DNA from: Bradyrhizobium sp. 139
GTDB lineage: Bacteria > Pseudomonadota > Alphaproteobacteria > Rhizobiales > Xanthobacteraceae
Direction of reading: 5' to 3'
NCBI RefSeq assembly: GCF_023074175.1
Contig: NZ_JADPKS010000149.1
Location: forward strand, 1 to 64,000
DNA length: 64,000 nt
Below are positions 36,572 through 45,081 of the stretch, one piece after another (position 1 is the stretch's first letter; each line of letters starts with the position of its first letter). Both the position numbers and the translations under genes were made by a program. The notes beneath the pieces are model-generated. The model was not told the DNA's origin and did not search any database. It saw only the letters and a program-made list of their open reading frames with translations.

Positions 36572-38826
36572 CAGGCGTTTCCTTCCGGGCCTTGCTGTTC
36601 GAGGAGTTGGAGCGCGGCGACCCAGGCCTGCCCGAGGCTGAGGCCGCCGTCATTGGACGGCACCTGGCGAGGCAGCAACGGCGAGAGCCCGGCGGCGACG
36701 CAGCCGCGCCCGATCTCGTCTGCGAGGATCGCGTTGAGGAAGCAGCCACCGCTCAGGATGACGGTAGTGACGCTGGTCTCCAGTGCCACGCGCGCGATCC
36801 AGTCGATGCAGGCGGCGGCGAAGGTGCCATGGAAGAGCTCGGCCCCATCGATCGGATCGACCGCAAGGCGCTCGAGCAAGGGGAAAAGAGACAGCACGCC
36901 ATTCTCGATCGTCCAGCCGTCCTCGGCGAGGCGCGGTGTGCGGACACGCGCTTCCAGCTTCATTGCGGCTTCGCCCTCGTAACTCTGCACCGGACAGAGA
37001 CCAAGCAGCCCCGCCGCCGCGTCAAACAGCCGGCCGGCGCTGGTCGTCGTCGCCACGCCGGGCTGGTCGAGCATAGCGCAGAGACGCGCAGCCTGCGGCT
37101 GCATCGCAAAGCGCTTCGCAATCGCGTCGCCGCGCCGCAAGGCGTGCAGCACGCTCGCGGCCATGCGCCACGGCTCGCGCGTCGCGCGATCGCCACCCGG
37201 CATCTTCATCGGCGCCAGATGTCCGAGCCGCCGGAAGCGTGCACCATCGCACGAGAGCAACTCGCCGCCCCAATTGCCACCGTCGCTGCCATAGCCGAAG
37301 CCGTCGAGTACCAGCGCCAACGCTGGCCCTGCGACGCCATGTTCCGCCATCACGGATGCCGCATGGGCATGGTGATGCTGGACCGCGATCAGCCGCCTCC
37401 CGCTGGCTTCGGCGAAACGGGTCGAGGCCATGTTCGGATGCAGGTCGTGGGCGATGACGACCGGCTCGATTTCCAGCGTCGAGAGCAGGTGATCCACCGT
37501 CTCCTCGAAAAAGCGAATGCCTTCCGCGGTGTCGAGATCGCCGATGTGCTGGGAGACGAAGGCTTCGTTGCCGCGGATGACGGTGACCGTCGACTTCAGC
37601 GCGCCGCCGACCGCAAGCACCGACGGGACCGACTTCGCGAGCCTAATCGGCTCGGGAATATAGCCGCGGGCGCGGCGGATGAACTGCGCCCGCCCCGCGA
37701 CCACCGACACGACAGAGTCGTCCGCGCGGGTGACGATATCGCGGTCATGCGTGACGATCAGGTCGGCGATGCCGGCAAGCCGCCGTTTGGCCTCGTCATT
37801 GACGATCACCAGCGGCTCGCCGCCAGGATTGGCGCTGGTTGCCACGATCGCCCAACTTGCGCCGTCCGCTCGCGGATGCGCCGAATTGAGCGCCTTCAGC
37901 ACCAGATGATGCAGCGGCGTGACGGGCAGCATGACGCCGATCCGCGACAGCTCCGGCGCAATCGCGGGCGCGAGCATATCGCGGGATCTCATCAGCACGA
38001 TGGGCCGCGGCGAGGATTCCAGCAGCGCGAGCCCGACCGCATCGATTTCAGCGATCTCGCCGACCACATCCGTCGAGCCGACCATCACGGCGAACGGCTT
38101 CTGGTTGCGATGCTTCCGATGCCGCAGACGCCACACGGCCGCATCTTCACGGGCATTGCACAGCAATTGATATCCGCCGAGCCCCTTGATCGCGACGATC
38201 CTTCCGTCGGCGATCGCAGTGGCGATCTGCTTGGTACCATGACTGATCCTTGGCCCACATCGCGGGCAGGCAATTGCTTCGGCGTGGAAGCGACGGCTTG
38301 CCGGATCGGCATAGTCTGCTGCGCAGGCCGTGCACATCGCGAAGCGCCTCATCGCGGTGGTACGGCGGTCATAGGGCAGCCGCTCGGCGATGGTGTAGCG
38401 CGGGCCGCAATGGGTGCAGTTGACGAAAGGATAGAGATGGAAGCGGCTCGCCGGATCAAACAGCTCGGTCAGACACTGCGGACAGGTCGCAGCATCGGCG
38501 GCGATCCGGGTCGAGACCTTGCCCTGCTCACTGGCGCGGATGTGGAACTCGTCGCTTTCGGTGATGCCGACCGGTTGCACGGAAATCTCGTCTATCCGAG
38601 CCAGTGGCGGTTTTTCCAGCGCCAGCGCATCGACAAAATCGGCGGCGCGGTCGCCCTCGACCTCGATCACCACGCCATCGGGATCATTGGCAACGAAGCC
38701 GCCGAGCCGATAGCGCGCGGCGAGGCCGTAGACGTACGGACGAAAGCCCACGCCCTGCACGGCGCCGCGCACATGCAGGCGCAGCCGTCTTCGGTCTCGC
38801 GCCATGGCCTCGCCGCTCATGCTCAT
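36571..38826 (-). CDS. hypF: HypF, carbamoyltransferase for cyanide ligand
   Basis: A 751-residue multidomain enzyme. Residues about 15-100 form the acylphosphatase domain (LHVRGAVQGVGFRPYVYGLA). Two zinc-finger units follow (CPQCLTELFD..CTHCGPRY and CTACAADYAD..CPRCGPR). Next come a YrdC-like domain (AIKGLGGYQLLCNAREDAAVWRLR) and a Kae1-like domain with VQHHHAHAASVMAEHG and the end ILSGGCFLNAILADEI. It carbamoylates the HypE C-terminal Cys. The start overlaps the hypB stop by 4 bases; ATG codons 2 and 7 residues in are alternatives. A long antisense open frame here is a GC-bias artefact. Confidence 0.94.
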   Translation of the reverse strand: MSMSGEAMARDRRRLRLHVRGAVQGVGFRPYVYGLAARYRLGGFVANDPDGVVIEVEGDRAADFVDALALEKPPLARIDEISVQPVGITESDEFHIRASEQGKVSTRIAADAATCPQCLTELFDPASRFHLYPFVNCTHCGPRYTIAERLPYDRRTTAMRRFAMCTACAADYADPASRRFHAEAIACPRCGPRISHGTKQIATAIADGRIVAIKGLGGYQLLCNAREDAAVWRLRHRKHRNQKPFAVMVGSTDVVGEIAEIDAVGLALLESSPRPIVLMRSRDMLAPAIAPELSRIGVMLPVTPLHHLVLKALNSAHPRADGASWAIVATSANPGGEPLVIVNDEAKRRLAGIADLIVTHDRDIVTRADDSVVSVVAGRAQFIRRARGYIPEPIRLAKSVPSVLAVGGALKSTVTVIRGNEAFVSQHIGDLDTAEGIRFFEETVDHLLSTLEIEPVVIAHDLHPNMASTRFAEASGRRLIAVQHHHAHAASVMAEHGVAGPALALVLDGFGYGSDGGNWGGELLSCDGARFRRLGHLAPMKMPGGDRATREPWRMAASVLHALRRGDAIAKRFAMQPQAARLCAMLDQPGVATTTSAGRLFDAAAGLLGLCPVQSYEGEAAMKLEARVRTPRLAEDGWTIENGVLSLFPLLERLAVDPIDGAELFHGTFAAACIDWIARVALETSVTTVILSGGCFLNAILADEIGRGCVAAGLSPLLPRQVPSNDGGLSLGQAWVAALQLLEQQGPEGNA

Positions 38827-39713
38827 CCCGACACGGCCATCTCGGTCGGCTTCATGTGTGCAACCCGCTTGCGAATCCAGGCATAGAATGCCGCAAAACC
38901 CTCACCGGTGCACGCCGACACCGTCAAAACCTCGATCTTCGGACTGACCCGGCGCGCATATTCGATCGTCCTTGCAAGATCGAAGTCGAGTACGGGCGCA
39001 AGATCGATCTTGTTGATCAGCATCAGAGAGGAGGCTGCGAACATGTCCGGATATTTCAGCGGCTTGTCCTCGCCTTCCGTGGTCGAGAACACCACGATCT
39101 TGCAGGCCTCGCCGAGATCGAACGCCGCGGGACAGACGAGATTACCGACGTTCTCGATGAAGAGGATGCCGCCGTTAAGCCAGGGCAAGCGGTCATAGGC
39201 TTCGCCGACCATGGCGGCATCGAGATGGCAGCCCTTGCCGGTATTGACCTGGATCGCCGGCACGCCGGTCGAGCGGATCCGTTCGGCATCGTTGGAGGTC
39301 TGTTGATCGCCTTCGATCACGCCAATCGGAAAGCTGTCCTTCAGCTCGGACACGGCGCGAACCAGAAGCGAGGTTTTTCCGGCGCCGGGGCTCGAGACCA
39401 GATTGAAGACGAGCACGTCATCGGTGCGGAAGCGCGCGCGATTGTCGGCGGCAAGCCGATTGTTCTTGCCGAGAATGTCGCGCTCGACCTGGATGATGCG
39501 GTCGCTGCTCATGCCGGCGATCTGCTGGCCTGCCGGGTTGGCGCTGCAATCGACCAGCCCGCCATCGCCGGGCGCGTGATCATGATGATGGTGATGATCG
39601 TGGCTGTGCCCATGATGATGCGAATGATCGTGCCCATGGGAATGATCATGGGAATGATCATGGGTGTGTTCGATGGACGCTTTGGCATCGCTGCAACCGC
39701 ATACCGTGCACAT
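38823..39713 (-). CDS. hypB: HypB, nickel-binding GTPase
   Basis: About 296 residues starting MCTVCGCSD, whose N-terminal CxxCGC is the high-affinity nickel site. Residues 16-46 are a histidine tract with 19 His in 31 positions, used for nickel storage in rhizobial HypB. The GTPase part has the P-loop SSPGAGKTSLLVRA, IEGDQQTSNDAERIR, CHLDAAMV, ENVGNLVCPAAFDLGE and the NKID guanine motif (MLINKIDLAPVL). It delivers Ni to the hydrogenase large subunit with HypA. The start shares a base with the hypA stop. Confidence 0.96.
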   Translation of the reverse strand: MCTVCGCSDAKASIEHTHDHSHDHSHGHDHSHHHGHSHDHHHHHDHAPGDGGLVDCSANPAGQQIAGMSSDRIIQVERDILGKNNRLAADNRARFRTDDVLVFNLVSSPGAGKTSLLVRAVSELKDSFPIGVIEGDQQTSNDAERIRSTGVPAIQVNTGKGCHLDAAMVGEAYDRLPWLNGGILFIENVGNLVCPAAFDLGEACKIVVFSTTEGEDKPLKYPDMFAASSLMLINKIDLAPVLDFDLARTIEYARRVSPKIEVLTVSACTGEGFAAFYAWIRKRVAHMKPTEMAVSG

Positions 39714-40054
39714 CAGTCGACCTCCAGTTCCCTCACGCGCATCTCTTCGCCGCCGGTCACCTGCAATTGATAGCTGCCGCAGGACGGACACGGCTCACAG
39801 CGCTGCTTGATCTCGACGCCTTTGGAGCAGGCCATGCACCAGGCCGCTCCCGGCGTCTCGACGATCTCGAGCCTTGCTCCTTGTGCAATGGTGCGCGCGG
39901 CGACGGCCTCGAAGCAGAACTTCATCGCCTCAGGCGCAACATGGCTGAGCGCACCGATCTCCAGGCACACGACGTTCACCCTAGCGAAGGCGCGCTTGCG
40001 CGACTCCTCCTGGATAATCTCGATGATTCCCTCGCACAGCGCCATCTCATGCAT
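39713..40054 (-). CDS. hypA: HypA, nickel metallochaperone
   Basis: A 113-residue protein starting MHEMALCEGIIEII. His2 and Glu3 of the invariant MHE are the nickel ligands. Zinc is held by C73-x2-C76 and C89-x2-C92 (WCMACSKG, CPSCGS). The start overlaps the hupK stop by 8 bases; the much longer open frame upstream in the same phase has no HypA features. It partners HypB in nickel insertion. Confidence 0.95.
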   Translation of the reverse strand: MHEMALCEGIIEIIQEESRKRAFARVNVVCLEIGALSHVAPEAMKFCFEAVAARTIAQGARLEIVETPGAAWCMACSKGVEIKQRCEPCPSCGSYQLQVTGGEEMRVRELEVD

Positions 40055-41147
40055 GGCCGATCTCGCGGAAGCTGAGGCTGAAGCCGACGCACGGATCGAA
40101 CGAGCCGACGAGCGTGCGGACCGCATCCAGCCCCTGCCGGCCCCCGGCGAGAACGGAGCCCTCGAGGCTGCGAACCAACGGCCCGCGGGCATGGAAATTC
40201 CACTCCGTCGGCGCCAAGAATTCGAAGCGGACGATGCGGTCTTCATCGTCGAGCTCGACGGCATGATAGAGCCGGCCCCGCGCGCATTCGACGGCACCCG
40301 CGCCTCTGCCGGTCCCCAGCCGGTGGCTCTGGATGACACCGTCCTCGACTGTCCCATCGTCCGCCTCGAGGAAGGCGCAGAGCCGCGCCACTTCCGCGAT
40401 CCGCGCCTTCAGACGCTCGGCGGGCCCCGCGCCCGGCGGCAGGATCGGCTCACGCCCAACCCGCCGCGCCCAGACGCCGGTCTCCGGAATCCGGCCATGG
40501 AGATCAGGCGCATCGGAGAATATCGCGCCATCGGCAAGCAGCCGCATGACGATTTCGAGATCGTCGGCTGCCGACAGGAATGACTGTTCGACCACCGGGG
40601 GCAGCAAGGCATCGCCATCGAAATTCGCAAGATGTACCGCCAGCGCGCTGCCGGCCCCGGGCGTTTGCTCCTCGCTCGCGATCCCGAGCGCGGCGAGCGA
40701 TGCCCTGATCTTCGCCACCGCCTCGCGGCGCGAGACCGCCTCCCCGCGCTCGGCGATGCTGCCACCCAGAACGGCCGTGGCCTCCATCATGGCACGAACG
40801 GCTGCGGCGCCGGCGCCGTCAAGCGTGAGACGGCCAACGAACAGGCCGCGTAACAATTCCGTCAGGCGTTCGGCGACGACAGCGACGACGCGACCGTGCT
40901 CGATCTCGAGACTGGCATCCTCGCCCCGCGCCGCCTCGACCGCGGACAGGAAAGCTACCTGATGCGCCATCGAGCACAGGGAGAACAGACGCGGCAGCAC
41001 CGACGGCAGTGACGAGGCCGGCTTTCCCGCGAACAAGCGCGTCAACGGCGGCCGGCTGCGCGGCCGGATCGCGACGTCGGCGATCGTGCCGCCGGCGAGC
41101 CACACCGTGATGTCGATCTCGTTGCGGAAGGCCAGGCTCATCCGCAC
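40047..41147 (-). CDS. hupK: HupK, hydrogenase maturation factor
   Basis: A 366-residue protein of the HupK/HoxV family, related to the hydrogenase large subunit. It opens MSLAFRNEIDITVWLAGGTIADVAIRPRSRPPLTRLFAGKP and has PRLFSLCSMAHQVAFLSAVEAARG, which mirrors the RxCxxC..H region of HupL. It ends with VGSFDPCVGFSLSFREIGHA, which mimics the DPCxxC motif with only one Cys. It is thought to act as a scaffold for the Fe(CN)2CO unit in aerobic NiFe enzymes. It overlaps hupJ by 10 bases and hypA by 8. Confidence 0.93.
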   Translation of the reverse strand: MRMSLAFRNEIDITVWLAGGTIADVAIRPRSRPPLTRLFAGKPASSLPSVLPRLFSLCSMAHQVAFLSAVEAARGEDASLEIEHGRVVAVVAERLTELLRGLFVGRLTLDGAGAAAVRAMMEATAVLGGSIAERGEAVSRREAVAKIRASLAALGIASEEQTPGAGSALAVHLANFDGDALLPPVVEQSFLSAADDLEIVMRLLADGAIFSDAPDLHGRIPETGVWARRVGREPILPPGAGPAERLKARIAEVARLCAFLEADDGTVEDGVIQSHRLGTGRGAGAVECARGRLYHAVELDDEDRIVRFEFLAPTEWNFHARGPLVRSLEGSVLAGGRQGLDAVRTLVGSFDPCVGFSLSFREIGHA

Positions 41148-41653
41148 CGCTCCGTCAGAACACTGCGCAGGAGGTTACGCCGATCGATCGGGCTTGTTGC
41201 GGGCTCGCGACGACGGACCGCCTCCTCGCTGTCGGCCGGCAGCATCAGCTCGGCGAGGGTCGCTTCGGCCGTCGCCCGCGCGGCGACCATGTCCGCGAAC
41301 TGGAACATCGGCGAGAACAGCGAGCAGCTCGCGATCAGGCCCGTTTGTCCGACCTCGCTGAGAGTGAATTCGATATCGCCCGCAGGGAAGCGGATTCGCA
41401 GGCTCGGGCCCGACGTATCCCGCGCGATCGCGCTCGCCGGCATCACCACGTTCATGAACCAGGGCGTGACCATGATGCCGATGGTCGTGCCGTTGAACCA
41501 GCGGAAACCGACCGCTTCGACGCCGAGCGCGTCGTTGTAGATCGGCAGATCGCGCATCGCGCGCTCGCCGATCTCCCGATAGCTTCTTGCCAAGAGCTCG
41601 CCCCACGCTTCGGCGTCGGCGTCGCTGGCAGGAATTTGCGTGTCAGCCGTCAT
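41138..41653 (-). CDS. hupJ: HupJ, hydrogenase assembly chaperone (HybE family)
   Basis: A 171-residue HybE/HupJ-type protein with EAVGFRWFNGTTIGIMVTPWFMNVVMPA, RIRFPAGDIEFTLSEVGQTGLIASCSLFSPMFQFADM and ATAEATLAELM. The group includes HoxT and HybE, which bind the small subunit or its Tat signal before export. It is coupled to hupI (4-base overlap) and hupK. Confidence 0.92.
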   Translation of the reverse strand: MTADTQIPASDADAEAWGELLARSYREIGERAMRDLPIYNDALGVEAVGFRWFNGTTIGIMVTPWFMNVVMPASAIARDTSGPSLRIRFPAGDIEFTLSEVGQTGLIASCSLFSPMFQFADMVAARATAEATLAELMLPADSEEAVRRREPATSPIDRRNLLRSVLTERCG

Positions 41654-41859
41654 GACTCGATCGCCATGAACTTGGATTTTGGAGAGTCGCAGTTCGGGCA
41701 GCGCCAGTCTTCCGGCAACGCCGCGAACGGAGTGCCGTGCGCGATCTGTGCCACCCCATCGCCATCGGTGGGATCATAGACCGTCCAGCAGATGCCGCAT
41801 TCCAGCCGCGTGACATCGGCGACGTCCTGGCGCACGCCAAAATTCTCGAACCTGCTCAT
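41650..41859 (-). CDS. hupI: HupI, rubredoxin
   Basis: A 69-residue rubredoxin with its iron held by C21-x2-C24 (ECGICWTVYDP) and C54-x2-C57 (WRCPNCDSPKSKF). HupI-type rubredoxins support maturation of the iron-sulfur small subunit in the presence of oxygen. It is embedded in the run of overlapping hup genes. Confidence 0.96.
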   Translation of the reverse strand: MSRFENFGVRQDVADVTRLECGICWTVYDPTDGDGVAQIAHGTPFAALPEDWRCPNCDSPKSKFMAIES

Positions 41860-42719
41860 TTGAAATAGGCCTCGATGATCTCCTGAAGCCGCTCAGCCGA
41901 GTCCTCGAAGTCCTCGTCAGCCGCAATCGCCACCGTCGGCACGCCGCCGACCTCCAGCGTATCGAGGATGATGGTGTCCATGGCGTTGAAGAACTGCACC
42001 GACCAGACATTGCGGATGCCCGTGGAGAGCACCCGGCAGGTACCATAGCCGCGAGAAACCAGTTGGATCGGCCCGTTCTTGATCGTGTCCTGGAGAAAAC
42101 TCATGTCGACCGAGCTCATCGGCAGCAGCGTGAAATTGATGATCTGCGAGCGGATGCCCGGCCGCCATGCGAGCGCCCGCTCGCGGATTTCCGCAAGCAC
42201 CGGCAGCACGTTCATGGCACCTTCGGGGGCCTGCCCGATCTCGAAATCCGCAGCCGTGAGATCGGCAGCGGCGCGCTTCACGATCTCCGGGATCGGCCCG
42301 ACCTCGAGATATTCGTGATTGGCGTCGCTCTCGAGCCGCACGCGCCAGATCCCGGCCAGCACAGATTCCTGGATCTTCGCCAACGATCCATCGGGCAGCG
42401 CAACGACGGCGGCCACTTCGCCCTCGCCCATCACATCGGCAATCAGCTTGCGCTCGAGATCGTTGAGATTGCCAAGCCGGAACAGTTGCGTCGGCATGTC
42501 GGCTTTCTGGCTCGCGATCGCTGCGGCCACCTTCGACAACAGCTCGATGGCGTTCGGGCAGATCCTGGCGAGTTCCGCACTGTCGAGCGTGGCAAGCTTG
42601 GCCAAGGCACCGGCCGCGGTCAGGCTGCCGCTCGTCGCGTTCAGGCTCTCATCGCCGATCGGAAACACGTTGATCGGCTGCTCCGCGCCCTCGGGCGCAG
42701 TCCAGAAACCCGCGTTCAT
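41856..42719 (-). CDS. hupH: HupH, hydrogenase maturation protein
   Basis: A 287-residue HupH/HyaF-family protein: NVFPIGDESLNATSGSLTA, LSKVAAAIASQKADMPTQLFRLGNLNDLERKLIADVMGEGEVAAVV, MSSVDMSFLQDTIKNGPIQLVSRGYGTCRVLSTGIRNVWSVQFFNAMDTIILDTLEVG. These proteins help assemble the small subunit with HupF, HupG and HupI. It overlaps hupG and hupI by 4 bases each. Confidence 0.93.
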   Translation of the reverse strand: MNAGFWTAPEGAEQPINVFPIGDESLNATSGSLTAAGALAKLATLDSAELARICPNAIELLSKVAAAIASQKADMPTQLFRLGNLNDLERKLIADVMGEGEVAAVVALPDGSLAKIQESVLAGIWRVRLESDANHEYLEVGPIPEIVKRAAADLTAADFEIGQAPEGAMNVLPVLAEIRERALAWRPGIRSQIINFTLLPMSSVDMSFLQDTIKNGPIQLVSRGYGTCRVLSTGIRNVWSVQFFNAMDTIILDTLEVGGVPTVAIAADEDFEDSAERLQEIIEAYFK

Positions 42720-43159
42720 AGTTCGGCACCTTGGCGGTGCTGGGGAACGATGGTTGTCACGACAACGGCGCTCGTGCCGCGCGGACGGTCGACCAGCTTG
42801 GTGATGCGGTCGACATAGATCGACCAGTCCTGGATCTTCGCGATCAGCCCGAGTGTCTCGCCCTTGGCGACGAAGATCAGCGTCGGCTGCACGCGCACGC
42901 CAAAACGCTGGCCGAGTTCGCTCTCGGCACCGCGGGCGATCACCGCGGCACGCAACCGACCCTTGAATGCCTCGATCAGCTCCGGCAGCACGACCGCGAC
43001 GTCGATCGCCTCCGGAAAACGCGCGGGGTCTCCCGCCGACAGCAACACGGCGATGGCGCGGGCCTCGTCGGTCGTATTCAGAAAACGATCGACCGTCGTA
43101 GCATCCACCTCGGGCAAGCCACGCCGCGCCAGATCCTGCCTTCCCTGCTGTAATTTCAT
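42716..43159 (-). CDS. hupG: HupG, thioredoxin-like hydrogenase maturation protein (HyaE family)
   Basis: A 147-residue thioredoxin-fold protein without the CxxC redox pair, as in HyaE/HoxO/HupG: ARAIAVLLSAGDPARFPEAIDVAVVLPELIEAFKGRLRAAVIARGAE, then FGVRVQPTLIFVAKGETLGLI. HyaE homologs bind the twin-arginine signal of the small subunit. It is the first gene after a 237-bp gap with a FixK-type box, so it likely opens the hupGHIJK-hypABFCDEX transcript. Confidence 0.93.
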   Translation of the reverse strand: MKLQQGRQDLARRGLPEVDATTVDRFLNTTDEARAIAVLLSAGDPARFPEAIDVAVVLPELIEAFKGRLRAAVIARGAESELGQRFGVRVQPTLIFVAKGETLGLIAKIQDWSIYVDRITKLVDRPRGTSAVVVTTIVPQHRQGAEL

Positions 43160-43251
43160 CAGACCTCCCCTGACAAGCTTATGATTCTGCTGGGAAGAGG
43201 ATCAGCAAGGTACGTGCCAAGGACGGTTATCACCTTTCCTAATTTATCTAG

Positions 43252-43265
43252 TTGATTTGAATCAT
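43252..43265 (-). promoter_or_regulatory. FixK/FNR-type box upstream of hupG
   Basis: TTGATTTGAATCAT matches the anaerobox TTGAT-N4-ATCAA at 9 of 10 positions, centred 99 bases before the hupG start in the only large gap of the cluster. FixK2 activates microaerobic genes in Bradyrhizobium through such boxes. The surrounding 100 bases are AT-rich, as a promoter would be. Confidence 0.7.
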
Positions 43266-43396
43266 ATATTTCCACGACAGGAGATGCATCAATCCCAAGA
43301 CGGAAAGCTAATTTCCATATCGGATGAAAATGAACTTAGCAGATAGAAGTTTATCTTCCGGCGAGGACGCGGGCTCTCGCGGAGCGGGCTGCCGCC

Positions 43397-43693
43397 CTAA
43401 TCAAACCGGAGATGCTCGGGCAGTTGCGGCTCGCGGTCAATGAGGTCGGCGAAGAAGCGATCGCAATCCTCGCGATTGATCGCTGCGCCCAGACCGTCGA
43501 TCGCGGCGCCGATCAGGCGCGCCTCGGCCTCATGCAGAAGCCGAACCGCGGTGTCGATAAAGACCAGCACCCTGGCACCGGCCGGCGGGTTCGAGAGCAG
43601 CAGCATCGAAACGCGCCGCTGCTCGCCTCGGAACTCGCACAGCGCCGATATCCCGTCAGTCTCAACGATCGTCATCGGCAAGCCGAGGCACAT
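43397..43693 (-). CDS. hupF: HupF, HypC-like chaperone
   Basis: A 98-residue HypC paralogue starting MCLGLPMTIVETDGISALCEFRGEQRRVSMLLLSNPPAGARVLVFIDTAVRLL; Cys2 is the conserved ligand. HupF protects and assists HupL maturation under higher oxygen in rhizobia. It is the last gene of the hupSLCDF block, 25 bases after hupD. Confidence 0.95.
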   Translation of the reverse strand: MCLGLPMTIVETDGISALCEFRGEQRRVSMLLLSNPPAGARVLVFIDTAVRLLHEAEARLIGAAIDGLGAAINREDCDRFFADLIDREPQLPEHLRFD

Positions 43694-43718
43694 GGCGGAT
43701 CTCCGACGGTGTAGCCGG

Positions 43719-44312
43719 TCAGGCCGGCCGTCCCCTCATCTCGTAATGCTGATGATCGATGTCGTTGGCGAGCAGCCGCTCCGATTCTGCCAACGGCGCG
43801 GTGCGCGGCATCACCTCGACGCCCCATTCGGCCAGGATCTCGCAACCAAGCTCGAGCGCCGGCGCGATCTGATCGCGCACCGGCTCCGTCAGCGGCCCAC
43901 CCCAACCCTCGAGGTCGAGCGGCTGGCAGCCGATCAATACGAGATGTCGCGGACAACGGCCAAGCAGGTCGGCCGCGCTGATGACCTCCTGGAAGCCGGT
44001 CTGGTGCAAGCTCATCTTCTTGGCGCCGGAGAAACGCGGCACCTCGTCGTCACGAACGACCTTCAACTGCCCGGGCTCGCTCCCATAGTCGATCGCGTCG
44101 AACACGATCAAACGATCCGCATCCTCCAGGTAGTTCACGAGGTAGAGCCCCTGCGTGCCGCCGTCGAGAATGGTGACGTTGTCGGGCACGGCGTAGCGGC
44201 GGTGGAATTCCTCCACCGCGCGCACGCCAAAGCCTTCGTCGGCCCACAGGATGTTGCCGATGCCGAGCACCAGGATGCTGTTTGCTTGCGAAGATGTCGG
44301 CATCGGTATCAT
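43719..44312 (-). CDS. hupD: HupD, hydrogenase maturation endopeptidase
   Basis: A 197-residue HybD-family protease. Nickel-sensing residues align as E26 (ILWADEGFGVRAVEEF), D72 (LIVFDAIDYG) and H103 (KKMSLHQTGFQEV). It removes the C-terminal tail of HupL once Ni is inserted. Nine bases separate it from hupC. Confidence 0.95.
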   Translation of the reverse strand: MIPMPTSSQANSILVLGIGNILWADEGFGVRAVEEFHRRYAVPDNVTILDGGTQGLYLVNYLEDADRLIVFDAIDYGSEPGQLKVVRDDEVPRFSGAKKMSLHQTGFQEVISAADLLGRCPRHLVLIGCQPLDLEGWGGPLTEPVRDQIAPALELGCEILAEWGVEVMPRTAPLAESERLLANDIDHQHYEMRGRPA

Positions 44313-44321
44313 TCCAGCTTA

Positions 44322-45065
44322 TCAGTCGCGGAATTGCCGCTCGCCGGAGATCATCGAGGAGATAATGCTCTGGCGCGACATGATGTCCTCACGGACAGCG
44401 GCGTAGATGTGCACCATCACGAACACGACCAGCGCCCACATGCCGAGATGATGCCAAGTGTGAACGTCCTGGCTGTTCGGCCAGATCGCGAACACCCAGC
44501 CGAACAGCTTGTGCTGCCAACTGTCGATGCCCGCACCTTCCGAATAGAGCGCAAAGCCGGTAACGATCATGAATGCCACGAACAGCGTGAAGCCCGTGAA
44601 CATCGCGGTCCGCGCCAGCGGGTTGTGGCCGACATACATCTTCGGCTCGCGCTCCAGGAACGCATACCAGCGGATTTCATGCAGCACTTCTTTCCAGAAG
44701 TGCTTGCGATGCACCGGCAGATAGAAAATCTGCCGGGAATGGTGATTTCCGACGAAGGCCCACAGAATGCGGGCAAGGAAGAACACCGCCAGCACCTGCC
44801 CCGCCGCGAAATGGGCAAAGCGGATATAGCCCATTACGAAGTTCGCCGAGGCCTCGCCCTCGACCGACGGCAATGGCGTTCCGATCAGATAACCGGTCAC
44901 CATCAGCACGATGGTCGAGAACGCGTTCACCCAATGGCAGATCCGCACCGGCGCTTCGTAGACGTAGACGGCGGGACGGCCGACCCCATGTTCGCCGGCC
45001 GCATCGGCCGCTATCGCGGAGAGGTCCGGCTCGGCCTCCGCCGGACGTGCAGCTACATCCATCAT
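44322..45065 (-). CDS. hupC: HupC, b-type cytochrome of uptake hydrogenase
   Basis: A 247-residue membrane protein with four transmembrane helices and the haem histidines of the HyaC/HupC family: YVYEAPVRICHWVNAFSTIVLMVTGYLIG, MGYIRFAHFAAGQVL, and SQDVHTWHHLGMWALVVFVMVHIYAAVRED. It anchors HupSL to the inner membrane and passes electrons to the quinone pool. It starts 16 bases after hupL. Confidence 0.96.
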   Translation of the reverse strand: MMDVAARPAEAEPDLSAIAADAAGEHGVGRPAVYVYEAPVRICHWVNAFSTIVLMVTGYLIGTPLPSVEGEASANFVMGYIRFAHFAAGQVLAVFFLARILWAFVGNHHSRQIFYLPVHRKHFWKEVLHEIRWYAFLEREPKMYVGHNPLARTAMFTGFTLFVAFMIVTGFALYSEGAGIDSWQHKLFGWVFAIWPNSQDVHTWHHLGMWALVVFVMVHIYAAVREDIMSRQSIISSMISGERQFRD

Positions 45066-45081
45066 GGCGTTTCCCCCTGCT

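Noticed and set aside
36592..38886. 764-codon plus-strand open frame opposite hypF
   Set aside because: It is the antisense of hypF in a GC-rich gene; its translation is His/Arg/Asp-rich low complexity with no domain, while hypF has every family motif.
39601..39672. Short tandem CATGATGATG-like repeats resembling a repeat array
   Set aside because: They encode the HypB histidine tract on the minus strand; this is coding bias and not a CRISPR or satellite.
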